Of a stretch of DNA of 64,000 bases, positions 1 to 7,232 are shown in pieces (within the stretch, counting starts at the first letter, position 1; each line of letters begins with the position of its first letter). The translations under genes and the position numbers were made by a program. The notes under the pieces were generated by a model. The model was given only the letters and a program-made list of their open reading frames with translations, was not told the DNA's origin and searched no databases. This DNA comes from Peribacillus sp. FSL H8-0477 (GTDB lineage: Bacteria; Bacillota; Bacilli; Bacillales; DSM-1321), in contig NZ_JBBODE010000001.1 in NCBI RefSeq assembly GCF_038002765.1, forward strand, positions 2,170,001-2,234,000. Reading direction: 5' to 3'.

Positions 1-321
1 TCATATCAGGATCTATTATTCCATGAAACCATTATCCGATCAGTCAACCACTCCCATATCTTAATGATTTGGAACAATTTAAAACCCGTCATGGAAAGTT
101 TTATTCTCTTGTCAATGCGGGGTCGTTTCCAGGAAACATACAATGACTTCACACGAATAATGGAAAATCATGCTCTTTATATTGAGGCTATTAAAGCAAA
201 AGATCGCTCACTCATGATTAAGTCTTTACATAAGAATTTTGATGATGTTCAAGGAAAAGTAGACGATTTATGGATGTCACAGCAAATGCTAGCTAAAGGA
301 GTTGGGCTCGATAATGACTGA
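1..321 (+). CDS. GntR-family (FCD) transcriptional regulator, C-terminal part
   Basis: The reading frame is open from the first base of the window, so the 5' part including the winged-helix domain lies outside. The visible 106 residues look like the end of an all-helical FCD effector domain: a helix with E-T-I-I-R, then the H-x-x-L/I and R-G-R-F-Q-E-T segment and the late E-A-I-K-A-K-D helix with a conserved His typical of the metal/ligand pocket. Its stop overlaps the start of the downstream gluconokinase by eight bases, so it is the first gene of a gntR-gntK-gntP operon. By analogy with B. subtilis GntR it probably represses the operon until gluconate (or a related sugar acid) is present; that is inference from family and context. 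Confidence 0.8.
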   Translation, partial: SYQDLLFHETIIRSVNHSHILMIWNNLKPVMESFILLSMRGRFQETYNDFTRIMENHALYIEAIKAKDRSLMIKSLHKNFDDVQGKVDDLWMSQQMLAKGVGLDND

Positions 322-1852
322 TTATATGGTAGGTATAGATATTGGTACAACGAGTACGAAAGCTGTCTTATTTAGTGAAAAAGGCGAAGTAATCCAGCAA
401 GCAAATATCGGTTACCCCCTTCACACGCCGGATAGTTCCACAGCTGAACAAAACCCAGAAGAAATTTTCCAAGCTGTTTTGCAAGCCCTTTCAACGATTA
501 TGAAGCTTCACTCTAATAAGACGTTATCCTTTATTTCATTCAGTAGTGCTATGCATAGCGTCATAGCAATGGATGAACAGGACCAACCACTCACACCCTG
601 TATTACTTGGGCAGATAACCGAAGCGAAGCATGGTCTCGTAAAATCAAAAATCAGTTGAATGGGCATGAGATTTATAAACGGACTGGAACACCTATTCAT
701 CCGATGTCACCATTGTCCAAAATCGCTTGGTTGGTAAATGAACTCCCTGAGATCGCCTCCAAAGCAACAAAATACATTGGCATTAAGGAATATATTTTTA
801 AAAAGTTTTTTGATCAATATGTAGTCGATCATTCGCTGGCTTCTGCCACTGGCATGATGAATCTTAAAACACTGGATTGGGATGAAGAAGCGTTACAAAT
901 CGCAGGAATTACTCGATCCCAATTATCTGATCTTGTCCCAACAACTAAACTTTTCAGCGGCTGTAATCCTTCTCTAGCCAAAGAAATGGGAATAGATCCT
1001 CAAACACCTTTTGTGATTGGGGCAAGTGATGGCGTTCTTTCTAACTTAGGCGTCAATGCAATCGGAAAAGGCGAAATTGCAGTCACGATTGGGACAAGCG
1101 GCGCTATTCGTACCATTATTAATGAACCAAAAACAGATGAAAAAGGACGGATTTTTTGCTACGCCCTAACCGAAAAACATTGGGTAATTGGCGGTCCTGT
1201 AAATAATGGAGGAATGGTTCTGCGCTGGATTAGAGATGAATTTGCTTCTTCAGAAATCGAAACAGCCAAAAGACTAGGGATCGATCCGTATGAAGTCTTA
1301 ACTCGAATTGCTGAACGAGTTAGACCTGGAGCTGATGGATTGTTATTTCATCCATACCTAGCAGGTGAACGCGCTCCTTTATGGAACCCAGATGTACGCG
1401 GGTCATTTTTTGGTCTAACGATGTCGCACAAAAAGGAACATATGATTCGAGCCGCACTAGAAGGCGTTATCTACAATCTATATACCGTATTCTTAGCACT
1501 AACTGAGTGCATGGATGGACCAGTAACACGGATTCAAGCAACGGGAGGCTTTGCTAGATCAAGGGTTTGGCGGCAAATGATGTCCGATATATTTGAATCG
1601 GAAGTTGTCGTTCCTGAGAGCTATGAAAGTTCATGTCTTGGGGCTTGTATTTTGGGTCTTTATGCAACGGGGAAAATTGAAACATTTGACGTTGTGTCTG
1701 AGATGATCGGCAATACGTATAAACACCTGCCAAAAGAAGAAGCCGTTAACGAATATAGACAATTACTCCCGATTTTTATTAACTTATCTAGGATATTAGA
1801 GAACGATTATACAAAAATTGCCGATTATCAGCGAAATCTACTAAACAACTAA
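314..1852 (+). CDS. gntK: gluconokinase (FGGY carbohydrate kinase), copy 1
   Basis: FGGY-family kinase predicted to phosphorylate gluconate to 6-phosphogluconate with ATP in the cytoplasm. The N-terminal phosphate-binding motif G-I-D-I-G-T-T-S-T-K is at residues 5-14, the second ATPase motif V-T-I-G-T-S-G-A near residue 260, and the C-terminal A-T-G-G-F-A-R-S adenosine motif near residue 410. The length of 512 residues matches B. subtilis GntK. ATG at 314 is preferred because AAAGGAG ends 12 bases upstream; an in-frame TTG at 302 would abut that site. It overlaps the upstream regulator gene by eight bases and is followed 22 bases later by gntP, which supports gluconate as substrate. A close paralogue lies at 39338-40891. 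Confidence 0.9.
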   Translation: MTDYMVGIDIGTTSTKAVLFSEKGEVIQQANIGYPLHTPDSSTAEQNPEEIFQAVLQALSTIMKLHSNKTLSFISFSSAMHSVIAMDEQDQPLTPCITWADNRSEAWSRKIKNQLNGHEIYKRTGTPIHPMSPLSKIAWLVNELPEIASKATKYIGIKEYIFKKFFDQYVVDHSLASATGMMNLKTLDWDEEALQIAGITRSQLSDLVPTTKLFSGCNPSLAKEMGIDPQTPFVIGASDGVLSNLGVNAIGKGEIAVTIGTSGAIRTIINEPKTDEKGRIFCYALTEKHWVIGGPVNNGGMVLRWIRDEFASSEIETAKRLGIDPYEVLTRIAERVRPGADGLLFHPYLAGERAPLWNPDVRGSFFGLTMSHKKEHMIRAALEGVIYNLYTVFLALTECMDGPVTRIQATGGFARSRVWRQMMSDIFESEVVVPESYESSCLGACILGLYATGKIETFDVVSEMIGNTYKHLPKEEAVNEYRQLLPIFINLSRILENDYTKIADYQRNLLNN

Positions 1853-1874
1853 GTTTGCATCAGGAGGATACATC

Positions 1875-3221
1875 ATGCCATTAATCATTGTAGCAGTTGG
1901 GATTTTAGCTCTATTGATCTTAATTATGGGCTTAAAATTAAATACCTTTGTTTCATTAATTATTGTATCATTTGGGGTTGCACTAGCACTTGGGATGCCT
2001 TTAGACGAAATTGTCACAACGATTGAAGCAGGGTTAGGAGGAACACTAGGCCACTTAGCATTAATCTTCGGACTAGGTGCCATGCTCGGTAAGCTAATCG
2101 CAGATTCAGGCGGTGCTCAGCGGATTGCGTTGACCCTTGTTAACAAATTCGGTGAAAAAAACATTCAGTGGGCTGTTGTCGCTGCTTCCTTTATTATCGG
2201 TATTGCCTTATTTTTTGAAGTGGGATTAGTTTTACTAGTTCCTATTATCTTTGCCATTGCTAAGGAATTAAAAGTTTCAATCTTATATCTTGGGATTCCA
2301 ATGGTAGCTGCTTTATCCGTAACACACGGATTTCTGCCGCCCCATCCAGGACCAACGGTCATTGCTGGTGAATATGGTGCAGATATTGGTGAAGTATTAC
2401 TCTACGGGATTATTATCTCCATCCCAACGGTTATTATCGCAGGACCTTTATTTACTAAGCTTGCTAAAAGACTAGTACCACAGTCGTTTACAAAGACTGG
2501 AAGTATTGCTTCTTTAGGCGAACAGAAGGTATTTAAAATAGAAGATACACCTGGTTTTGGCATTAGTGTCTTCACCGCAATGCTTCCGGTTATTTTAATG
2601 TCAATCGCTACGATCATTACATTGCTTCAAAATACGATAGGGTTTAAAGATAACTCGATTCTTGCCTTCATCCGTTTTATCGGCGGTGCATCACCCGCCA
2701 TGTTACTTTCACTATTAGTCGCTGTCTACACAATGGGGATTGCCAGAAAGATTCCGATCAAAACGGTCATGGATTCATGTACAACGGCTATTACACATAT
2801 TGGCATGATGCTCTTAATCATCGGGGGTGGAGGAGCGTTCAAGCAAGTACTCATTGACGGCGGCGTCGGCGATTATGTAGCAGAACTGTTCGAGGGAACA
2901 AACCTATCTCCTATATTACTAGCTTGGATTATTGCCGCTATTTTACGAATTTCATTAGGATCTGCAACTGTTGCAGCCTTAACAACAGCTGGATTAGTGA
3001 TCCCAATGCTGGGTCAATCTGATGTAAACCTCGCTTTAGTCGTTCTTGCCACTGGAGCAGGTAGTTTAGTAGCTTCCCATGTTAATGATGCAGGATTCTG
3101 GATGTTTAAAGAGTATTTTGGTTTAAGTATGAAAGAAACGTTTGCCACGTGGACACTATTAGAAACAATCATTTCTGTAGCTGGACTAGCATTCGTATTA
3201 CTGCTTAGTTTATTCGTATAA
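1875..3221 (+). CDS. gntP: gluconate:H+ symporter GntP
   Basis: Integral membrane gluconate permease of the GntP family, 448 residues, the usual family length, with about 12-14 hydrophobic segments from the first residues (P-L-I-I-V-A-V-G-I-L-A-L) to the end. Family signatures are visible: the G-L-G-G-T-L-G-H segment near residue 55, the G-F-L-P-P-H-P-G-P-T motif near residue 155, and G-S-A-T-V-A near residue 365 followed by S-H-V-N-D-A-G-F-W. A ribosome binding site AGGAGGA lies nine bases before the ATG. It is third in the gntR-gntK-gntP operon and ends at an intrinsic terminator, so it supplies substrate for the adjacent kinase. Confidence 0.93.
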   Translation: MPLIIVAVGILALLILIMGLKLNTFVSLIIVSFGVALALGMPLDEIVTTIEAGLGGTLGHLALIFGLGAMLGKLIADSGGAQRIALTLVNKFGEKNIQWAVVAASFIIGIALFFEVGLVLLVPIIFAIAKELKVSILYLGIPMVAALSVTHGFLPPHPGPTVIAGEYGADIGEVLLYGIIISIPTVIIAGPLFTKLAKRLVPQSFTKTGSIASLGEQKVFKIEDTPGFGISVFTAMLPVILMSIATIITLLQNTIGFKDNSILAFIRFIGGASPAMLLSLLVAVYTMGIARKIPIKTVMDSCTTAITHIGMMLLIIGGGGAFKQVLIDGGVGDYVAELFEGTNLSPILLAWIIAAILRISLGSATVAALTTAGLVIPMLGQSDVNLALVVLATGAGSLVASHVNDAGFWMFKEYFGLSMKETFATWTLLETIISVAGLAFVLLLSLFV

Positions 3222-3224
3222 CTC

Positions 3225-3252
3225 TTCCCCCTTCCACGAGGGGGGCTTTTTT
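3225..3252 (+). terminator. rho-independent terminator of the gnt operon
   Basis: C-rich arm CCCCC and G-rich arm GGGGG separated by a short loop, followed by CTTTTTTT. It lies directly after the gntP stop and reads in the plus direction only. Confidence 0.8.
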
Positions 3253-3905
3253 TATCGAGTAAAATAGCTCCCTAATTCCGATACAGTGTCCACAATATGA
3301 CTTGGGTGTGCATCCATTAATTCTGCAGGTGAACCAAACCCGTACGTAACGCCAATTGAATCGATTCCATTATGAAAGGCTCCATGAATATCCTGTTTTC
3401 GATCTCCTATCATAACAAAATCTTCTCGTTTGTACTCCCCGTATTGTTCAAGAATATAACGGATGATTTCTGCCTTTGTTGTCCTCGTCCCATCAAGATT
3501 ACTTCCAACCACCAGTTCAAAGAACGGATCAATCTGAAAATACGATACTATTTGCTGCGCAAACTCAGTTGGCTTTGACGTTGCAACCACTAACCGTTTG
3601 TTCGATTTCAAGGTTTCCAAGAGCTCTAGAATACCTGGATAAAGAACATTTTCAAACATCCCCGTTTTTTTAAAATATTCTCGATAAAATTTAATCATTG
3701 ATAGCGTCTCTGCTTCATCTAAGCCAAATACCTCAGCGAATGTCTCCTGCAGCGGCGGACCAATATGAGCTTCCACTTCAGCTGCTTGAACATCCCGAAG
3801 CTTCATTTTTTTAGCTGCGTACTGAACCGAATGGACAATGCCAAGCCGCGGATCGGATATCGTTCCATCTAAGTCAAACAGCACAAACTTGTATGAATCT
3901 CTCAT
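3252..3905 (-). CDS. HAD-superfamily phosphatase (phosphoglycolate phosphatase-like)
   Basis: Haloacid-dehalogenase hydrolase of 217 residues. Motif I D-L-D-G-T is at residues 11-15, motif II is the T of V-V-A-T-S-K near residue 110, a Lys follows at T-T-K-A-E, and motif IV G-D-R-K-Q-D is near residue 163. The helical cap between motifs I and II fits subclass IA enzymes such as Gph/PgpP. The substrate is not readable; family members act on phosphoglycolate, nucleotides or pyrophosphate. It is a single gene convergent with gntP. TTC-rich DNA downstream offers no terminator of its own beyond the gntP hairpin. Confidence 0.8.
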   Translation of the reverse strand: MRDSYKFVLFDLDGTISDPRLGIVHSVQYAAKKMKLRDVQAAEVEAHIGPPLQETFAEVFGLDEAETLSMIKFYREYFKKTGMFENVLYPGILELLETLKSNKRLVVATSKPTEFAQQIVSYFQIDPFFELVVGSNLDGTRTTKAEIIRYILEQYGEYKREDFVMIGDRKQDIHGAFHNGIDSIGVTYGFGSPAELMDAHPSHIVDTVSELGSYFTR

Positions 3906-4097
3906 TATTTCTCCCCTATCTCCTAAAATTGGTGCAGGAATTCTACTAGATTTTCCAACATAAGTCGAGGTTTATTTTCTTCTTTATCAAACCTGAAACC
4001 ATCCATAATCATCCAATTATAGCATAAAAATCAATGAACATTCGGTCATTTTATTTTGAAAAAAAACACAATAATATTGCTTCCAGACACGAATATC

Positions 4098-4126
4098 TTG
4101 ATAAATTTGCAGAATAGAAATATAAT
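4098..4126 (+). promoter_or_regulatory. sigma-A promoter for tRNA-Arg
   Basis: TTGATA and TATAAT are separated by exactly 17 bases, and the -10 box ends 24 bases before the mature tRNA 5' end. Nothing else starts in this direction here, so it should drive the tRNA. Confidence 0.75.
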
Positions 4127-4150
4127 ATATCAATCGTACATTTTTAATCT

Positions 4151-4224
4151 GTCTCAGTAGCTCAGCAGGATAGAGCGACAGCCTCCTAAGCTGTAGGTCG
4201 TAGGTTCGATTCCTATCTGGGACA
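4151..4224 (+). tRNA. tRNA-Arg (anticodon CCT)
   Basis: A full cloverleaf can be folded by eye. The acceptor arms GTCTCAG and CTGGGAC pair with one wobble and leave discriminator A. The D arm contains AGCTCAGCAGGATAGAGC. The anticodon stem ACAGC/GCTGT encloses the seven-base loop CTCCTAA, giving anticodon CCT, which reads AGG. The T arm contains GGTTCGATTCC. CCA is not encoded, so it must be added after transcription. It is a lone tRNA gene; no integrase or prophage lies beside it. Confidence 0.95.
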
Positions 4225-4235
4225 CTACTTATATG

Positions 4236-4285
4236 AAAAACCTTGTTGTAGTTCGGTTTATACCGTGTTGCAGCAGGTTTTTTTT
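4236..4285 (+). terminator. terminator of tRNA-Arg
   Basis: AAAAACC and GGTTTTT arms with partly paired inner sequence, including CGGT-TTAT-ACCG at the tip, end in a run of eight T. It starts 11 bases after the tRNA. Confidence 0.6.
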
Positions 4286-4290
4286 CTGCA

Positions 4291-4327
4291 AAAAAACATC
4301 CGTGCTCAAGTGCTCACGGATGTTTTT
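4291..4327. terminator. bidirectional terminator between tRNA-Arg and the ctaG-like gene
   Basis: Perfect arms AAAAACATCCGTG and CACGGATGTTTTT around a ten-base loop. A-run and T-run on opposite sides allow use on both strands, ending the minus-strand ctaG-like operon and any plus-strand read-through. Confidence 0.85.
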
Positions 4328-4354
4328 CATTTCCTGCGGAATAGATTCATTAGC

Positions 4355-5152
4355 TTACCCCATAGCTGCTTCCCTTCGAGGTTTAGTTGCTCTAAACCAT
4401 TGCAAACATAGAATGAATATCAATATTAGGTCAATGATATCTCCGCCATAGTACATCATCATACTTCCCTGTTTTGCCTGTTCGTAAGGTATTCCCGCAG
4501 GTGGGTGCGTATAGAGATACTTTGATAAAATACCATGGCCGGCTAAGGCAATAATTAAGACGATTGAGCGAAATAAAAAAGAACTCCTGTGGAAGATTGG
4601 ATCAATATAAATCATAGATAAGGTGAATAAGTATCCCGCTATAAAGACATGAATATGCACAAGATAATTCAACATGTTATTTTCGTGCATAAGGGCGTAT
4701 AGATTGGTCGTGTACAATAACCAAAGACCCCCTATATTTAAAAATGATGCCACAATTGGATGGGTAAACATCCTAGACGGCCTACTCCTTAGAACACGCG
4801 TAAGACGCCGTGCAGAAGTGACGCTTATTGTCCTCAGCAGTAATGTCATTGGGGCAGCTAGAACCATCAACAATGGAGCCAGCATTCCTAAGAGTAAATG
4901 ACCGAGCATATGTGCTGTGAAATCTATGTGGGCTCGAGTTGCGATGGGTCCAGCCACTGCTAGTATCGCCAATAGAACACCAGAAACCCAGTATACAGTT
5001 CGAGCTAGAGGCCAGTTCCTATGGTGTCGATTAGAGATGAATACAGCAATAAGATACAGAATTAACACGATGATAAAAGGCAGTGCTAAAAGAATTTGCA
5101 ATCCTGCCTCTGCCTGGTTTATATGAACTTCGTTGTGATTACTGTGATTCAT
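4355..5152 (-). CDS. CtaG-family membrane protein (cytochrome oxidase assembly type)
   Basis: About seven transmembrane segments in roughly 265 residues, matching the caa3_CtaG family that helps insert copper into or assemble cytochrome c oxidase. Conserved features include A-H-M-L-G-H-L-L-L-G-M-L-A-P-L with two histidines, the P-x-T-L-L-L-R turn, V-H-I-H-V-F with more histidines, and G-H-G-I-L-S-K. The start at 5152 (M-N-H-S-N-H-N) is chosen because GGAAAG lies ten bases upstream and it overlaps the DUF2243 gene by only 14 bases; in-frame ATGs at 5176 and 5212 would overlap more. No ctaCDEF oxidase genes are nearby, so this is an orphan copy and its partner oxidase is unknown. Confidence 0.8.
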   Translation of the reverse strand: MNHSNHNEVHINQAEAGLQILLALPFIIVLILYLIAVFISNRHHRNWPLARTVYWVSGVLLAILAVAGPIATRAHIDFTAHMLGHLLLGMLAPLLMVLAAPMTLLLRTISVTSARRLTRVLRSRPSRMFTHPIVASFLNIGGLWLLYTTNLYALMHENNMLNYLVHIHVFIAGYLFTLSMIYIDPIFHRSSFLFRSIVLIIALAGHGILSKYLYTHPPAGIPYEQAKQGSMMMYYGGDIIDLILIFILCLQWFRATKPRREAAMG

Positions 5153-5630
5153 GGGCAACAGTCTTTCCATCATCATGTTTTCTTCCGCGTGTACGAATAA
5201 TGAGGGTGACACCGATTATAATCATAACAATAGCAATGAAATTCCAGATTATATCATACACATACACATTTTCTACATAGCGAATCTGATGTAACCCCAT
5301 TAATTTATGCTGGATGGTTCCATCATATAACTGGAAAGCCCCTCCTCCAAGAAACACACCCGCTAACCATCTTTTGAACCAATACGCTTGCTTACGGTGC
5401 AAGTCGGCTAATAGAAACGAAGAAGCGATAGTTGCAAACCAGCTAAAAGCATGAAATAAACCATCTGATACCAGTCCCATGTCTGTCGTTGATTTGTCGT
5501 AGAAATGATGCCAATGTAACAGCTGATGAAAGACAACTTCATCAATAAAACCAACTAAACCGAGCCCAAACAAAATTCCAGTCCATATATTTCTACTGGA
5601 GTATGCTGTTCTATTATTCGTTGTACTCAT
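5139..5630 (-). CDS. DUF2243 family membrane protein
   Basis: A 163-residue protein with four hydrophobic segments, the first at residues 17-33. The signature F-I-D-E-V-V-F-H-Q-L-L-H-W-H-H-F-Y-D near residues 28-45 is rich in histidines and acidic residues, as in DUF2243 proteins. A second conserved block is D-G-L-F-H-A-F-S-W. The biochemical role of the family is not established. It overlaps the downstream ctaG-like gene, implying translational coupling; such pairs suggest a joint role in metal or haem-protein handling at the membrane, which is inference. The stretch upstream to 5780 shows no further gene. Confidence 0.75.
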   Translation of the reverse strand: MSTTNNRTAYSSRNIWTGILFGLGLVGFIDEVVFHQLLHWHHFYDKSTTDMGLVSDGLFHAFSWFATIASSFLLADLHRKQAYWFKRWLAGVFLGGGAFQLYDGTIQHKLMGLHQIRYVENVYVYDIIWNFIAIVMIIIGVTLIIRTRGRKHDDGKTVAHESQ

Positions 5631-5791
5631 ATGCTCCTCCTTTTCTACCTGCTTTATCTACTCTGTCATTCTATATTTACCCTACTTTTCCCAAAACTTA
5701 TCAGTTGTATTCAGAAAAAACAGATATTTATAGACTTGTAATCCATTGTTTGAACTAAAAAGATTATTTTTTTGAAAAATATCCATTTTAT

Positions 5792-5816
5792 GTTTTAAAT
5801 ATAATGACTGGGGTAT
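5792..5816 (+). promoter_or_regulatory. sigma-B-type promoter of the micro-peptide cluster
   Basis: GTTTTA, a 13-base spacer and GGGTAT closely match the Bacillus sigma-B consensus GTTTAA-N13-15-GGGTAT. It sits about 44 bases before the first 23-codon gene. An overlapping TATAAT at 5800-5805 lacks a well-spaced -35, so sigma-A use is less likely. Confidence 0.5.
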
Positions 5817-5859
5817 AGTATGAATGTAAGACATTCTCACCAAAGGGAGATGATGTACG

Positions 5860-5931
5860 ATGAGTATGATCAACAGCCATTGGAACAAAGAGAATGACGC
5901 AGCGGTGTTTAGTCCGGGTGATCAGGGCTAG
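5860..5931 (+). CDS. micro-peptide gene 1 (23 residues), unknown function
   Basis: Encodes a 23-residue peptide beginning M-S-M-I-N-S-H-W and ending S-P-G-D-Q-G. It is preceded by AAAGGGAGATGATG seven bases before ATG, very close to the perfect anti-16S complement. No signal peptide or hydrophobic stretch is present, so it is probably cytosolic unless processed. Residues 8-21 (W-N-K-E-N-D-A-A-V-F-S-P-G-D) are identical in the next two genes, although several codons differ silently. I do not recognise the family. It is the most diverged of the three at residues 3, 5 and 7. Confidence 0.7.
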   Translation: MSMINSHWNKENDAAVFSPGDQG

Positions 5932-6028
5932 ACGTTAAGACAAGCCTGCACGAATGATTCAAGGTACTATTTTTCATGCACGTGATTAAAAGCAGGAGGC
6001 ATTTTTCAACCAAAGGAGATGATGTGCG

Positions 6029-6100
6029 ATGAGTACAATCAGAAGCCAATGGAACAAAGAGAATGATGCAGCAGTATTTAGTCCAGGTGATAAAGGGTAG
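6029..6100 (+). CDS. micro-peptide gene 2 (23 residues), unknown function
   Basis: Encodes M-S-T-I-R-S-Q followed by the invariant W8 to D21 core and ending K-G. AAAGGAGATGATG stands just upstream. Compared with gene 3 the differences are four codons: ACA/ACG, GAT/GAC and GGG/GGA are silent, and AAA/CAG changes Lys22 to Gln. The preference for silent change in such a short frame supports real translation. Function is unknown. Confidence 0.75.
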   Translation: MSTIRSQWNKENDAAVFSPGDKG

Positions 6101-6198
6101 GAATCAAGATAGGCTTGCACGAATGATTGACCGGGTACGCAATATGTATTAGTGATTAAAAGGCATGAGGTATTTCTCACCAAAGGAGATGATGTGCG

Positions 6199-6270
6199 AT
6201 GAGTACGATCAGAAGCCAATGGAACAAAGAGAATGACGCAGCAGTATTTAGTCCAGGTGATCAGGGATAG
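6199..6270 (+). CDS. micro-peptide gene 3 (23 residues), unknown function
   Basis: Encodes M-S-T-I-R-S-Q, the invariant W8 to D21 core and Q-G. The ribosome binding site and upstream 30 bases match gene 2 almost exactly. It is followed after 50 bases by a longer relative at 6321. No promoter with good spacing is visible between the units, so the cluster is probably one transcript ending at 6517. Confidence 0.75.
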   Translation: MSTIRSQWNKENDAAVFSPGDQG

Positions 6271-6320
6271 ACTTCCACAAAAAGAGTATATCGTTTTATT
6301 CGACTTAGGAGATGGTTTTC

Positions 6321-6476
6321 ATGATCAATCATTGGTACGATGAACAGGATTCAACAATGATGAATAATGATCAAGATTCAATCTGTGTTCCTAATCAAAC
6401 GAGTACGTATGAACTTTCGACTAAAGAAAAGATGCTTGAGTTTAATTTATTCGGCACCGCTCTAAATGAGTTATAG
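6321..6476 (+). CDS. small protein (51 residues), possible relative of the micro-peptides
   Basis: The frame starts M-I-N-H-W-Y-D-E-Q-D, resembling the M-I-N-S-H-W-N-K-E-N-D start of micro-peptide 1. TTAGGAGATGG lies seven or more bases before ATG, again similar to the neighbours. The rest is polar with one Cys (C-V-P-N-Q-T) and ends with an amphipathic helix-like K-E-K-M-L-E-F-N-L-F-G-T-A-L-N-E-L. There is no signal peptide or membrane segment. It is last before a strong terminator. No known family is recognised; homology to the 23-residue peptides is only suggested by eight or so residues. Confidence 0.65.
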   Translation: MINHWYDEQDSTMMNNDQDSICVPNQTSTYELSTKEKMLEFNLFGTALNEL

Positions 6477-6480
6477 AACA

Positions 6481-6517
6481 AAAAGGATGAAGCCATCTTA
6501 GGCTTCATCCTTTTTTG
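6481..6517. terminator. bidirectional terminator after the micro-peptide cluster
   Basis: Arms AAAAGGATGAAGCC and GGCTTCATCCTTTT around a six-base loop, flanked by A-run and T-run. It serves the peptide cluster on the plus strand and the TetR gene on the minus strand. Confidence 0.9.
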
Positions 6518-6523
6518 TTTTGG

Positions 6524-7066
6524 TTATCGATATAATTCAATAATTTGATTGGCTATATATTCAGAACTAAAATGAATGCCATCCTTTAGCCACCACATGA
6601 TAATTCCAAGAATGGAGGCTGCAAGAATATCCATTGATAACGTTATTTCTCTAGTAACAGCTTCTTCTCTTTCACGTTGTATGACAATAGAGTCCTTTAA
6701 TATCATATGAGATTTTTTTTTGAAACCAGGGTGCTCAAATAGGACCGTAAAAAGTTTCCGATGCTTATAAAAATAATCTAGAAAGGTAATTAGTTGTTTT
6801 TCATTATTTACATTATCGATTTGCAAAACAGGTGACATTTCCAACAACAAGTCGTCGAAGATATCATGAACCAACTGTTTTAACACATCACCAATATCCA
6901 TAAAATGCAAATAAAATGTAGCCCGATTCAGCTCTGCGCGTTTAGCTATTTTTTGTACGGTAAGCTTCGATATATCAGGATTTTCAATTAATAATTCTGC
7001 GACAGCTGCTTTAATCACTCGCTTAGAACGAATGGCACGAGGATCCTGTTTTTTTTGTATGGTCAC
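6524..7066 (-). CDS. TetR-family transcriptional regulator
   Basis: A 180-residue regulator. The N-terminal helix-turn-helix reads L-T-V-Q-K-I-A-K-R-A-E-L-N-R-A-T-F-Y-L-H-F at about residues 35-55, the classic TetR recognition helix. The C-terminal ligand-binding domain is helical with a final hydrophobic stretch near residue 150 (I-L-A-A-S-I-L-G-I-I-M-W-W). It is divergent from a DHA2 drug-efflux gene, so it most likely represses that pump and itself from the 166-base shared region; the inducer is unknown. An AT-rich imperfect dyad around TTTATAAA near 7108-7117 could be an operator but is weak. Confidence 0.9.
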   Translation of the reverse strand: MTIQKKQDPRAIRSKRVIKAAVAELLIENPDISKLTVQKIAKRAELNRATFYLHFMDIGDVLKQLVHDIFDDLLLEMSPVLQIDNVNNEKQLITFLDYFYKHRKLFTVLFEHPGFKKKSHMILKDSIVIQREREEAVTREITLSMDILAASILGIIMWWLKDGIHFSSEYIANQIIELYR

Positions 7067-7232
7067 TTTACCTCTCCTTCATCTATAATCTCTTACTTAT
7101 TTTATATATTTTATAAATATGTTGTTTACTTAACACTTTATAAAAAATTGATAATAGGCAGCTAAAAAAATGAATGTTACCATCTATTTTATTGACACTG
7201 TGTAAAAAAAGCAATGAGGAGAGGAATACAAT

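Larger units (their letters stand above)
5841..6270 (+). repeat. three tandem ~170-bp units, each with a 23-codon gene
   Basis: The start codons lie at 5860, 6029 and 6199, spacings of 169 and 170 bases. Each unit carries CACCAAA(G)GGAGATGATG as ribosome binding site, the short gene, and a less conserved spacer with shared words such as TGCACGAATGATT and GTGATTAAAAG. The similarity extends beyond the genes, so the units arose by tandem duplication. Confidence 0.9.

Noticed and set aside
4098..4327. tRNA-Arg as attachment site of an integrated element
   Set aside because: No integrase, no repeat of the tRNA 3' end and no phage genes are found nearby.
5986..6219. 77-residue minus-strand frame over the micro-peptide units
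   Set aside because: It is antisense to the conserved units, lacks a start signal, and silent changes fit the plus-strand frames.
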